From Bacteroides_E sp964583185 (GTDB lineage Bacteria > Bacteroidota > Bacteroidia > Bacteroidales > Bacteroidaceae): DNA of 19,181 nt. Position 1 is the stretch's first letter; each line of letters opens with the position of its first letter. Below are positions 7,796-15,532 of the stretch, one piece after another. The translations under genes and the position numbers were made by a program. The stretch covers positions 1 to 19,181 of the forward strand of contig CAZOVL010000053.1 of the NCBI GenBank assembly GCA_964583185.1, in the 5' to 3' direction. The notes under the pieces are model-generated. The model saw only the letters and a program-made list of their open reading frames with translations. It had not been told where the DNA came from and searched no databases.

Positions 7796-9271
7796 TTATG
7801 GCCCCGTTCTTTTTTTATATCGTTCCATCTTTTCGTTGTCTTTGCGTTTAGCTGCTAACTCGGTGAGGTTCTCCTCCGCCTCTTTCAATCCGGCTTGGGC
7901 AGCACGCTGAAAGAGTGGCTCTGCTTTTTCCAGCTCACCTTTGAGGAGCAACAATACCCCCCGGTTATTTGCAGTTTCAGCACTCTCTCCGGCTTTTTCC
8001 AGGTAACGCGCTGCTGTAGCTGTTTCTCCTCTTTGAAGCATCAGTGCAGCTGCATTGTTATTGGCCACAGGGTCGTCTTTAAAGTAGGTTAGCACGGTTT
8101 CCATTAAAATCTCTCCGTATGCTTTGCTTTCGGGACCAAAATGCAACGCCAGCTCGTAAAACTCCAGTTGCGATAGGTGTTCCGGCTTTTGTTTCAACAA
8201 TATCTTGGTTTCTTCCACGCCGTAATCTCGTACCGAGTAATCAATTTGATACTCCACCCGGCGCAGTTCAGGGAAGAGCTCTTTCAACATACTGCGATAC
8301 GGCACGCCACCGTTGACCCTTTTCAAGGCCACCTCTTTTTGGTCCGGCGCTTGGTTGCTTCTAATTACCTCCAAAACCGACTCTTTGCCCGTTAGTTGAG
8401 ACGCTTCAACCAACGCTTCTAGTCCGCTCCAGTCTTCCGGCGTGAAACTCACTTGGAATGCCTGCTCGGGGAATGAAAATCGGGTGCGGATGTACTCTTT
8501 CAGTGCGGTGGCACGTTCTCGCGATAAGCGCTCGTTCAAGGCGTAAGAACCTTCGGGAGAGGCATAGCCTTCCACATAGAGCCCCTGCAGTTGTGCATCG
8601 GGGTTGCTCACCACCTCTTGTATGGCCTCGTTAATTTTTTGCAGTTCCTCCGGGTTACGTCTAAAATCGGGTAAAATAACCGATCGTCCCACCTGAAAAT
8701 CCAAATACGCTTTTCCTTGTCGCTTGCGGCGTTTTTCCTCTTTGGGTGGAGTCATCAAGGCCACGTGTGCTTTCACTTGGTAAGGCAAGCGAGGCGCCAG
8801 CTCCACACCCCCCGGTAACAAGTAACGGGTGATGACCTTGTGTCCCCGGTAACCCGATACCTCCTGGCGAATAACCAAACGTGCCGAATCCATCCAGAAC
8901 TCATAGGGCACTTGCACCCGGTAGTTAAAAGGGGTGTTCTCATTGCCCTCCATACTGTGTGGAGGGTAACCCAACTTGCTGTTGTTATGGTAACGAGCCA
9001 GTACTTTGTGTTTGTTTTTGCCCAGAATCGTCATGCGAGGCAGAAATAGCAGTGAGTCGCCCGCTTGCAGCAGGGGAACAATGCGTAGCCCTTCTCCTTT
9101 AGCCACCGATTTTTGAGGAACCCAAGCCCGGTACTCCACCAAAAGGCTGTCGTTCACTTCCTTTAAAGATTGGAGGTCAACAGTTAAAACACCCTGTGCT
9201 CCGGTGTTAAGTGTACCCATCAGACCAATAAAAAGCAGTATGTAGAGTAAATGGTTGTTTCTTCTTTTCAT
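7796..9271 (-). CDS. DUF3868 / OmpA-like / TPR protein of fimbrial operon
   Basis: The 491-residue product starts with a Sec signal (cleavage probably near residue 25, NTGAQG). Residues about 26-170 match the DUF3868 type of beta domain seen beside Bacteroidales fimbrial genes. Residues about 188-265 resemble an OmpA-like peptidoglycan-binding fold: VEGYASPEGSYALNERLSRERA holds the conserved G-x-(A/S)-x-x-G and N-x-x-L-S-x-x-R-A pattern. Residues about 365-470 are TPR-like helices (NNAAALMLQRGE, NNRGVLLLLKGE), ending in a charged tail. A periplasmic or outer-membrane role coupling the pilus to the cell wall is inferred from this layout. It is 15 bases downstream of the DUF3575 gene and co-oriented, so one operon. 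A minor oddity is the combination of peptidoglycan-binding and TPR modules on one chain, which is usual for this family. Confidence 0.8.
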   Translation of the reverse strand: MKRRNNHLLYILLFIGLMGTLNTGAQGVLTVDLQSLKEVNDSLLVEYRAWVPQKSVAKGEGLRIVPLLQAGDSLLFLPRMTILGKNKHKVLARYHNNSKLGYPPHSMEGNENTPFNYRVQVPYEFWMDSARLVIRQEVSGYRGHKVITRYLLPGGVELAPRLPYQVKAHVALMTPPKEEKRRKRQGKAYLDFQVGRSVILPDFRRNPEELQKINEAIQEVVSNPDAQLQGLYVEGYASPEGSYALNERLSRERATALKEYIRTRFSFPEQAFQVSFTPEDWSGLEALVEASQLTGKESVLEVIRSNQAPDQKEVALKRVNGGVPYRSMLKELFPELRRVEYQIDYSVRDYGVEETKILLKQKPEHLSQLEFYELALHFGPESKAYGEILMETVLTYFKDDPVANNNAAALMLQRGETATAARYLEKAGESAETANNRGVLLLLKGELEKAEPLFQRAAQAGLKEAEENLTELAAKRKDNEKMERYKKRTGP

Positions 9272-9286
9272 TTTTCTTCCCTCCTT

Positions 9287-9937
9287 TTATTTGATGATGT
9301 AGATTAAGGACACGGCCAGTTTGGTGGGGCCAAAGTAGTGCTTGTACTCACTGCCCACCTTGTCGCCACACGTTTTGCACACGTAACGATTGTAGTCCAT
9401 ATATAAATAACCAAAGCCAAAGGAGGCTTCCATACTCCAACGAGGAGAAAGAATCCACTGGTAACCGTAGGAAAATCCTACTCCGTATGCATTGCCATCG
9501 TATCGGTATTCGTTGAGGTTAGACCAAATATGAAATGGCAGTTCTATGTTTCCCACATTAAACCGGCTGTACACCCCGTGCATGCCCAAAAAATGGCCGT
9601 TAAAGGGTTCGTAAATCCAGTAGCGCAATTCCGGTTGTACCAAGGCGTGTTTCCATTTCCGGTTGTTGGAAAACGTCCAGGGGTTGTAGTTTCCCGAAAT
9701 ATCCAGCGTAAAGTAGTCCGACAGACGAAATTCCAACCCCAAATTAAAGGTGGTGGTTAGGTCGTACAGTAAATTGGTTTTTAGGGCGACTGCAGGAAAA
9801 ACCTCCCGCCCCGGTAACCGACTGACCCGCGACACAACCGCCGACTCTTCGGGCTTTAAAACAACCTGAGCCTCCAAAGCAGGAGCACTGCCAAGGAACA
9901 GGAGGAGGTAGAGTACTATTTTTTCGGGTCTAATCAT
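9287..9937 (-). CDS. DUF3575 outer-membrane protein of fimbrial operon
   Basis: The 216-residue product has a signal peptide (cleavage near ALEAQ, residue 24). A small beta-barrel-like chain follows with the landmarks of DUF3575: ALKTNLLYDLTTTFNLGLEF (51-70), NNRKWKHALVQPELRYW (91-107), HFLGMHGVYSRFNVG (115-129) and a CKTCG pair of cysteines (187-191). It ends in an aromatic/hydrophobic strand (LAVSLIYIIK), as outer-membrane barrels do. It is the first gene of the pilus operon and is regularly paired with the DUF3868/OmpA gene in Bacteroidales. Its biochemical role is not known; help with export or assembly of the pilus is an inference from this pairing. Confidence 0.8.
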   Translation of the reverse strand: MIRPEKIVLYLLLFLGSAPALEAQVVLKPEESAVVSRVSRLPGREVFPAVALKTNLLYDLTTTFNLGLEFRLSDYFTLDISGNYNPWTFSNNRKWKHALVQPELRYWIYEPFNGHFLGMHGVYSRFNVGNIELPFHIWSNLNEYRYDGNAYGVGFSYGYQWILSPRWSMEASFGFGYLYMDYNRYVCKTCGDKVGSEYKHYFGPTKLAVSLIYIIK

Positions 9938-10235
9938 TGCACACTCTGTATTGCGGTATCTTTTTTTTATCTCGTAATCGCTCTTATCATAGGATGTCTT
10001 TTGTACTTCATCTCTTTTTAAATAAAGGATGCTTCTTCTTATCCTCTTTTTGTCTCTTTTTGTGTTAGGGGAAATTCGCTATGCTAATGCCCCTGTGTTG
10101 ATGCCAAAGTGTTCTATTGTAAAATCTGAAAATCTGTTTTTCCCTTAAAGAGATAGCATCGGCATTTCGGTGAAGAGTGTTTAGTGTAATTCTTCTTTGT
10201 AAATGTGGAATGCGAATCCCGGTTGGGTGTGTGAA

Positions 10236-10243
10236 CAAATCTA
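10236..10243 (-). promoter_or_regulatory. Second TAnnTTTG box upstream of fimbrial operon
   Basis: On the minus strand this reads TAGATTTG, a perfect match to the Bacteroidetes -7 consensus. It is part of a direct repeat: TGTGAACAAA occurs at 10230-10239 and again at 10271-10280, 41 bases apart. I see no convincing -33 TTTG at the expected distance, so it may be a regulator site or weak start rather than the main promoter. Confidence 0.35.
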
Positions 10244-10276
10244 AATTTTTCATAAATAACGCATTGGATATGTGAA

Positions 10277-10304
10277 CAAAGATATTAAAAGGTAAACTTT
10301 CAAA
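10277..10304 (-). promoter_or_regulatory. Candidate promoter of the fimbrial operon
   Basis: On the minus strand TATCTTTG (10284-10277) matches TAnnTTTG exactly, and a TTTG lies 16 bases upstream (10304-10301). The spacer is a little shorter than usual. Transcription would start near 10270, giving a leader of about 330 bases before the DUF3575 gene. The stretch 9938-10235 contains no other feature that I can support. Confidence 0.5.
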
Positions 10305-10629
10305 AAACGGCTAATTAGTTATATTGCCATCTTGCCCTACTATATTGCTGATTCGGCCCGTAGTGTTCTTAAAACCCCTCTGTGGGTTGTTGTGTGCGTC
10401 AATTGGTTTTCTATTTGGTTTGTCATTTTGCTGCCATGGGGCATAGGTTGGTCATATATGAGGCATGGTTTTTGGTTGCTATTTTGTTTTTATCCGGTCA
10501 GCGAACAGATTTTGTTCCAACGGGGACTAAAACCCGGTGTTTGTTTTTTTTAAGGATTGGATTCGGGGGGTGTTTTTTTGTTTCACGATGATTTTTTTGG
10601 GCGGCGATAGAGGCCAACGGGCGTGTTAT

Positions 10630-10755
10630 TTATAGATCAGCACCTATCTCCATACAATACTCATGAACGCCGCATTTCTGGCAGAACCTATTCCGCCGGT
10701 GAGCAAGTGTTTTTTGGATGCCTGCCAAACGGGAGTGCCCCCTCAAGGGGGGCAT
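10630..10755 (-). CDS. Candidate 41-aa Cys-rich small protein or coding remnant
   Basis: A minus-strand frame from the ATG at 10755 encodes 41 residues ending NRFCQKCGVHEYCMEIGADL. The C-x-x-C-G-x-x-x-x-x-C spacing looks like a zinc-binding knuckle, and the composition is protein-like. The same frame stays open upstream for about another 34 codons without a start, so it may be the 3' end of a decayed or mobile gene rather than an intact small gene. There is no ribosome-binding site before the ATG. The surrounding 10590-10935 stretch is clearly richer in G+C than the flanking AT-rich spacer, as expected of coding or structured RNA sequence. I do not recognise the family. Confidence 0.3.
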   Translation of the reverse strand: MPPLRGHSRLAGIQKTLAHRRNRFCQKCGVHEYCMEIGADL

Positions 10756-10797
10756 CGGATGTGGTAATGGCGTGGTTATGCGTGTTAAGCAAGGGTG

Positions 10798-10935
10798 GGT
10801 AGGGCCGGCCGTGCGGCTAGGTAATAGGTACTAGCCAAGGAGGGGCTAAACCAGAAACATAAAAGGAATCCGCTGCCATTTTGCTAGTTCTTGGCTAAAG
10901 GCAGTAGGGTTGTTGTTCGAGGTGATTGGGAATCA
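10798..10935. other. GC-rich structured intergenic segment
   Basis: The gap 9938-10985 is over 1 kb. Its 10305-10590 part is T/G-rich spacer in which I see no gene. The segment given here holds GGCCGGCC, the imperfect inverted pair AGCCAAGGA/TTCTTGGCT, and CTGCC...GGCAG, and it leads directly into a + strand terminator. A non-coding RNA on the + strand is possible, but I recognise no known family (no tmRNA, RNase P or SRP signature) and see no TAnnTTTG box before it. Confidence 0.25.
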
Positions 10936-10970
10936 CACACTAAAGCGTGTTTTAGTGTGGTTGTTTTTTG
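10936..10970 (+). terminator. Rho-independent terminator on + strand, no obvious gene before it
   Basis: CACACTAAA (10936-10944) pairs perfectly with TTTAGTGTG (10951-10959) around a 6-base loop, followed by GTTGTTTTTTG. The U-tract lies on the + strand side only. It therefore ends a rightward transcript, just before antisense transcription would enter the regulator gene at 10986. No + strand gene is recognisable upstream of it. Confidence 0.65.
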
Positions 10971-10985
10971 TTAGAGAGGGAGTAA

Positions 10986-12797
10986 TTAATGGGGTTGACT
11001 GTGAATCTCCTGTTCCCGCTGGCGGGCCACATCCCGCATTTCGTTGGGGCTCATTTCAAATTGCATCCTGAACAAGCGGTTGAACGTGCTGCGACTGGAA
11101 AAGCCCGATGCATTATAAACTTGCTCCACACTGGCCTCTACGTCGGTCAGCAATAAGTTATGTGCATACTCCAGGCGGATGCTGTTCAGGAAGTCTCGAT
11201 AGGTTTTTCCTGTTACTTCACGAATAGACTCCGTTAGGTATTGTCGGTTGGTACCCAGTGCCAGAGCCAAATCGTCCCGGGTAATGTCTTGCTTAAACGA
11301 CCCGGTTTCAATGAGGTACTGTTTGGCAATGTCGGCCAACGCATCGCAAGGCTCCCCATTGTTGTCTTGTCGTTGCTTGGCAGCGTCTGTCCGTTTGGCG
11401 TGAATATCATCCAAATACGACTTAATCAAGAGATACTGCTCATAGATTTTTTTATTTTTTCGCTCTTTGAGGGTTTGGTTTCTTCTCAGCAAAATTAAAA
11501 TCAGAAGACAAAGCAAAGTAGTCCCTATGGCCGCATAGGCTATGCCTTTGGTTTGATAGAGTTTGGCCGATTTTAAGGCAATTTCTGATTTTACTTTGTC
11601 CACCTCATAAATGGTATGTATCTGGTTGATTTGCGAAGCGAATTGCACTTTAGTCAAGGAGTCTTGTTGGTAGTAAGTTTCATTCAGTAGGTTATAAGCC
11701 TCTGCATTCCTGCCCAGCTTGCTCAATATTTCACTTTGCATCACTTGATGATCAATAATGTCTGTTTGAAAAAGAGCCGCTTTGGCTTCATCGGTGAGTG
11801 CCAAACGGATGTACTCCAGTGCTTTGTTGTAGTTTTTGATGCACCGGTAATAATTGGCTTCCGTGCCGTAGTATTCATAAAATACCAGCAGTAAGGTCTC
11901 ATCGTCAAAAGTGGCCTTTGCACTGTCCAGCATAAGGCGTGCAGAATCCGGTTCATTCTTGTCTATGTATGTTCTGGATACTGAGATCAGCGCCGCTTGT
12001 TTAAAAAGAATATGAACCGATTTTTTGTCCAGCGTTTCAATTTGGTGTATCAATGATAAAACCGAATCTTTAGCAGCAATGGATTGGTTGGGCTGTTGGT
12101 CTCTTTGGTATTGTAGAATGAGTTGTAAGTAAATCTTAGTTTTGTAAAGTCGCCGGTTGTAACTAGGCAAGTGCTCTTTGTTGTTCTCTATCAATGCTAG
12201 CCCTTTCTCTAAGGTGCGAATTGATTCGTTATGGTTTTCTTGTATGGCATATATCCCTGCCAACCTGATATAGGCCTCGATTTCTATTTTTTTATCTTTT
12301 GTATAGTTCTCATTGGCCAGTATTTTCTTGGTGTAGAACATAACCAGGTCGTTTTTACCTTCCGCTACGTACAAGGAAATGAGGAAGAAAAGCATCTCTT
12401 TTTCCAACTCCGCATCTATTTTCAGGGGAGTTATTTTGTTTAAATAGTAGTGTGCACTGTCCGTCCTCTTATCGCCAAAGTAATAGTATTTGGCTTTACC
12501 CATATAGGCTCTGCCCAAAACCTCATCATCGCCATTCATTAGTGCCTCTTTTTCAAATAGTTGAGTGTATTTCAAACCATCTTTTTCATGCCTCTTTATG
12601 GTAACCAGCTTATCCAATGCTTCTAGTCTCTGTTTTCCGTGACCAAAATCTACAATTTGCATTAAGCTGTCAATGTATTGATCTGTTTGACTAAATAGCC
12701 GGGCAGGAAATGCCAAAATAATTACGATTAAGCAGGCGATTTGACTGTATTTTTTGCTTTTGCAAAATCTGTTTTTAGTAGTTCCGTGGCTATTCAT
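10986..12797 (-). CDS. TPR-containing membrane-anchored AraC-family regulator
   Basis: The 603-residue chain has an N-terminal signal or anchor segment (about 18-36, ending ARLFSQ). About 350 residues of TPR-like helices follow, for example GIYAIQENHNESIRTLEKGL (181-200). One membrane helix lies at about 418-437 (GIAYAAIGTTLLCLLILILL), then a linker of charged helix, then an AraC/XylS DNA-binding domain at about 500-595. The two helix-turn-helix units are ITRDDLALALGTNRQYLTES and SVEQVYNASGFSSRSTFNRL, with the closing F-x-M-S-P-N-E-M-R motif. The layout places the TPR sensor in the periplasm and the DNA-binding part in the cytoplasm, so it could sense an envelope signal and act on DNA directly. 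Such regulators are common beside fimbrial and polysaccharide loci in Bacteroidales, and the adjacent co-oriented pilus operon is the natural target. Direct repeats at 12855-12890 upstream of its start may be autoregulatory sites. Confidence 0.8.
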   Translation of the reverse strand: MNSHGTTKNRFCKSKKYSQIACLIVIILAFPARLFSQTDQYIDSLMQIVDFGHGKQRLEALDKLVTIKRHEKDGLKYTQLFEKEALMNGDDEVLGRAYMGKAKYYYFGDKRTDSAHYYLNKITPLKIDAELEKEMLFFLISLYVAEGKNDLVMFYTKKILANENYTKDKKIEIEAYIRLAGIYAIQENHNESIRTLEKGLALIENNKEHLPSYNRRLYKTKIYLQLILQYQRDQQPNQSIAAKDSVLSLIHQIETLDKKSVHILFKQAALISVSRTYIDKNEPDSARLMLDSAKATFDDETLLLVFYEYYGTEANYYRCIKNYNKALEYIRLALTDEAKAALFQTDIIDHQVMQSEILSKLGRNAEAYNLLNETYYQQDSLTKVQFASQINQIHTIYEVDKVKSEIALKSAKLYQTKGIAYAAIGTTLLCLLILILLRRNQTLKERKNKKIYEQYLLIKSYLDDIHAKRTDAAKQRQDNNGEPCDALADIAKQYLIETGSFKQDITRDDLALALGTNRQYLTESIREVTGKTYRDFLNSIRLEYAHNLLLTDVEASVEQVYNASGFSSRSTFNRLFRMQFEMSPNEMRDVARQREQEIHSQPH

Positions 12798-12854
12798 TTT
12801 TTGTTTTTATAATTCAAAACGAATTTGTGAATAAATTGCAATAGTTGTCTCTCG

Positions 12855-12890
12855 TAGTTGCAAAATAACTCTACCATAGTTGCAAAATAA
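12855..12890. repeat. Two 14-bp direct repeats upstream of AraC-family gene
   Basis: TAGTTGCAAAATAA occurs at 12855-12868 and at 12877-12890. The start-to-start distance is 22 bases, about two helical turns, so both copies face the same side of the DNA. A shorter copy (TTGCAAAATA) lies near 13171. On the minus strand each copy contains TATTTTG, one base short of the TAnnTTTG promoter form. The pair sits 58-93 bases before the regulator's start, where an operator or promoter is expected. The following stretch 12900-13280 is AT-rich and holds no gene that I can support. Confidence 0.5.
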
Positions 12891-13288
12891 GGGGACTTTG
12901 GAATGAAAAAACTGTTTTTCCGTTTCTCGACGTGTAGCAGGTACTCTGAATCAATTTTTTGTTTTGTATATGTAATTTGTGCATTATATGAGTTTAATCG
13001 ATTCTTCTTGGCTTTTTTGTTCAGGTTTTTAATGCGTTCTTTAGGGGGTGAAAACTGTTATTCTCTTAAAATTGATTGTGTTTATTTTGCTATTTTGTTT
13101 TATTTGACTTGTTGTAAAACAGAGGGGTTGCAGAAGTTTGTAAAGTCAAATATTTGGAGTGTTTTTTGAATTGCAAAATAGCAAAAACAACACTATCTGT
13201 TCCCTTTTTTTTGTGCCGGTGAGACCATTCTGTTTGTCACCTTATCGGCAAGGATTGGAGTTTTATTTTTAGGACTTTTTTTAACTAT

Positions 13289-13326
13289 GCACCCTAAAAA
13301 AGCGAGCCCATTTTTTAGTTGGGTGC
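13289..13326. repeat. Inverted repeat (13-bp stem with bulge)
   Basis: GCACCC followed by TAAAAAA (13289-13301) pairs with TTTTTTA (13311-13317) and GGGTGC (13321-13326). A 3-base bulge (GTT) interrupts one side and the loop is 9 bases. Neither strand shows a U-tract immediately after the stem, so I call it an inverted repeat rather than a terminator. Confidence 0.45.
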
Positions 13327-13405
13327 AAGGGCAAAAAGGGCGACCGGTTAACGGAGTAGAAAATGAGGTTTTTATCCCCACTTGTACAGCGTGTAGATGG
13401 GGTGC

Positions 13406-13448
13406 CGGTCGGTCTAGGACCGAGCACCCTTCGGTCCTAGACCGACCG
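13406..13448. repeat. Perfect 18-bp inverted repeat with 7-base loop
   Basis: Positions 13406-13423 are perfectly complementary to 13431-13448, centred on a GCACCCT loop. The stem is built from GGTCGGTCTAGGACCGA. The loop bases GCACC are also complementary to GGTGC at 13401-13405 just before the stem, so a pseudoknot or a switch between two folds is possible. It is the longest perfect stem in the window and lies in gene-free DNA about 680 bases before the defence-type gene. Confidence 0.7.
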
Positions 13449-13459
13449 ACCTTCTCTCC

Positions 13460-13482
13460 TAGACCGATGGGGCTTCGGTCTA
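13460..13482. repeat. Second stem of the TAGACCGA/TCGGTCTA array
   Basis: TAGACCGA (13460-13467) pairs with TCGGTCTA (13475-13482) around a 7-base loop. The same octamer units form part of the larger stem 12 bases upstream, and CGGTC-TAA-GACCG follows as a third small palindrome. The repeated use of one unit in several orientations suggests a family of related sites rather than a single hairpin. Confidence 0.5.
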
Positions 13483-13575
13483 AGACCGGTAAAACAAAAA
13501 GCGTTGTTCCGGAGAAAAAAGGAGCGATAGGGTGGTTTTTTTAGTGTCAATGCATCGCCATCGTGGAGGTGTTTT

Positions 13576-13611
13576 TTCGGTCTCTATATATAATTCGGTC
13601 TCTATATATAA
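13576..13611 (+). repeat. Tandem duplication of an 18-bp unit
   Basis: TTCGGTCTCTATATATAA is repeated twice head to tail with no mismatch (13576-13593, 13594-13611). The TTCGGTCT start echoes the TCGGTCT units of the hairpin array about 100 bases upstream. The rest of the gap to 14125 is AT-rich. It has no convincing gene and only a weak promoter-like TATCTTTA near 13952, before the defence-type gene. Confidence 0.6.
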
Positions 13612-14125
13612 TAAGGTGTAGTTCTACCTTTTGGTGGCTTTTGGTTTGTTGTCATTTCACATTTTTGCATATTGATGATATGATTTCAGAGAGCGCTATC
13701 AATTGGACTTTTAGGCTTTAATGCTTATTAATATGTTTTATTCCAGTTATGCTAAGTGAAATTTGAAAATATGGGCTTATGCATCTTATAGTGCAAGTTG
13801 GGTTGTAAGAATATGTTTTTTTTGCTTTATTAGAGCTATTGAACATACCTTAAAGTAAACTTTATGTGTCTTTCTAATCAGCAATACGATAGAATTAGGA
13901 GGATTCTTCTGCATAAATTAGACGATAAGATATCCTCATAGCTTTTATTTTATATCTTTACTTTTAAAATCAAAGTACTGTAATCGTCATTGAAATACAA
14001 TAACCATGCCCATCGTAAGAGTGTTCGTGTCATTCCATGGTGGCAACATTTCCATTACTGCTAAATGTATCAGAATGGATATACTCATTTAGAATATTAA
14101 TATTGGTATAAAATAGACTAGCGAA

Positions 14126-15532
14126 ATGAATTGGAAATTTTTTGGTGTGAAATATGAAAATCGAGAACAATGGGCATTTGAACAAATGTCTTATTTGCTT
14201 TTCTGTGCAGAATTCAATAATCGTATTGGTCTATTTGGCTACAAAAATCAAATAGGAATTGAGACAGAGCCCATAGAGAAAGACGGAAAATATTATGGTT
14301 TTCAATCTAAATTTTACACTAGCTCAATTGCAAAAAACAAAAAAGACATTATTGATTCAATCAAAAAGGCTAAATCGAAAAATAATCAAATAGATGAAAT
14401 TTTTCTCTATATCAATCAAGAACTTTCTGAAAGCACCACTAAAAGTAAAAAAAAACCTCAATACCAATTAGATATAGAGGAATTCGCTAATACATTAGGA
14501 ATAAATATCCAATGGCGAGTTCCAAGTCACTTTGAATTACAATTGTCTTTGCCTGAAAATAAATACATCAATGATATTTTTTTCAACCTTGGCCTAGGGC
14601 AAGAAGTATTGCATGATGAAATCTATAAACATAACGAAAATATTCTACAAGCAATCCAAACAGAAATATCGTATGGAAAAAAACAAATTAAAATTGACCG
14701 AAGTTCTGTTGTTAAAGTATTAGAAAGCGCTTCTCAAAAGAGAAAAAACATAATTATTTCAGGCGAAGGGGGTTGTGGTAAAACTGCTATTGTTAAGGAG
14801 TTTTACAATTCTTGTCTTAGGGAATTTCCCGTTTGTGTTTTTAAAGCAACTGAGCTTAATGTAAATCACATTAATGACATATTTTACTTTGACCACAAGT
14901 TTACATTTGCACAATTACTTGATGCTTACAAAGATGAACCTCTTAAAATATTTATAATCGATTCTGCAGAAAAACTTGCGGAAATTTCTAACAACGATAT
15001 TCTTACTGCACTAATACGACAGTTAAATGAAAATGCTTGGAGTGTTATCTTTACAACACGCTACGCTTATCTTAACGATTTAATTTTTCACATTAAGGAG
15101 AATTTTCAACTAGATTTAAACGTAATTGATATTTCTCTGATTGGAGGTAACGAATTAAAATCAATAGCAGACGAATTCAAATTTTCGCTTCCCAATAATC
15201 AAAAATTCTTAGACCGACTTAGAAACTTGTTTTATCTAAGAGAGTATGTTCAACAATATTCAAACATAGATAAACAAGGAAACTATAAGGGGTTTATTGA
15301 CTTGCTTTGGAAAAAGCGAATACAAAATACTGTTCAAAAAGACAACATACATCTTGAAAGAGAAAAATGTATTATTAGTATTGTTAAACAAAGATGTGAA
15401 ACAGGACGATTTTATATAAATGCGGATAGTTTGCCACAATCAGCATTGTTTCAACTTAAGCAAGACGAAATACTTGGTTATGACGACACTCATAACGGTT
15501 ATTTCATCACTCACGACATATATGAAGAATGA
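14126..15532 (+). CDS. N-terminal nuclease-STAND NTPase part of interrupted Avs-like protein
   Basis: The ATG at 14126 is the first possible start, since an in-frame TAG lies 12 bases before it. Residues 1-150 look like a PD-(D/E)xK nuclease of the Cap4/Mrr kind: acidic Glu46/Glu48 in GIETEPI, then GFQSKFY with the Q-x-K pair (Gln60, Lys62). Residues about 190-350 are a P-loop NTPase with Walker A GEGGCGKT (213-220), Walker B KIFIIDS (274-280) and VIFTTR (307-312), the order seen in STAND ATPases. Residues 457-468 (NGYFITHDIYEE) are the start of a winged-helix-like segment common to these proteins. The frame then meets TGA, inside what should be one domain. As it stands the product would keep the nuclease and ATPase but lose the sensor region. 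Confidence 0.75.
   Translation: MNWKFFGVKYENREQWAFEQMSYLLFCAEFNNRIGLFGYKNQIGIETEPIEKDGKYYGFQSKFYTSSIAKNKKDIIDSIKKAKSKNNQIDEIFLYINQELSESTTKSKKKPQYQLDIEEFANTLGINIQWRVPSHFELQLSLPENKYINDIFFNLGLGQEVLHDEIYKHNENILQAIQTEISYGKKQIKIDRSSVVKVLESASQKRKNIIISGEGGCGKTAIVKEFYNSCLREFPVCVFKATELNVNHINDIFYFDHKFTFAQLLDAYKDEPLKIFIIDSAEKLAEISNNDILTALIRQLNENAWSVIFTTRYAYLNDLIFHIKENFQLDLNVIDISLIGGNELKSIADEFKFSLPNNQKFLDRLRNLFYLREYVQQYSNIDKQGNYKGFIDLLWKKRIQNTVQKDNIHLEREKCIISIVKQRCETGRFYINADSLPQSALFQLKQDEILGYDDTHNGYFITHDIYEE

Noticed and set aside
10065..10253. 62-codon minus-strand ORF before the DUF3575 gene
   Set aside because: It overlaps a promoter-like box, has no ribosome-binding site and no recognisable motif. 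It most likely lies in the operon leader.
10332..10591. Two overlapping + strand ORFs of 69-73 codons
   Set aside because: Both arise from T/G-rich spacer, are dominated by Phe, Leu and Trp, and have no plausible start region.
12903..13169. 88-codon + strand ORF rich in Phe and Cys
   Set aside because: The composition follows from T-rich DNA. There is no motif and no neighbour support; the hydrophobic stretches are probably accidental.
13193..13544. Opposed ORFs of 62 and 85 codons over the hairpin array
   Set aside because: They exist because palindromic sequence avoids stops; the products look random.
13970..14125. Minus-strand frame reading like a protein tail with one TGA, and a 28-codon + strand ORF at 14006-14092
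   Set aside because: Both are short and overlap each other on opposite strands. The first runs into the defence-type gene, and neither has a family signature. They may be a decayed remnant, but that cannot be supported.
15530..15532. Selenocysteine or reassigned TGA
   Set aside because: TGA ends other genes here (5020-5022, 280-282), the second stop is TAG, and no selenocysteine insertion hairpin is evident. Trp loss is simpler.
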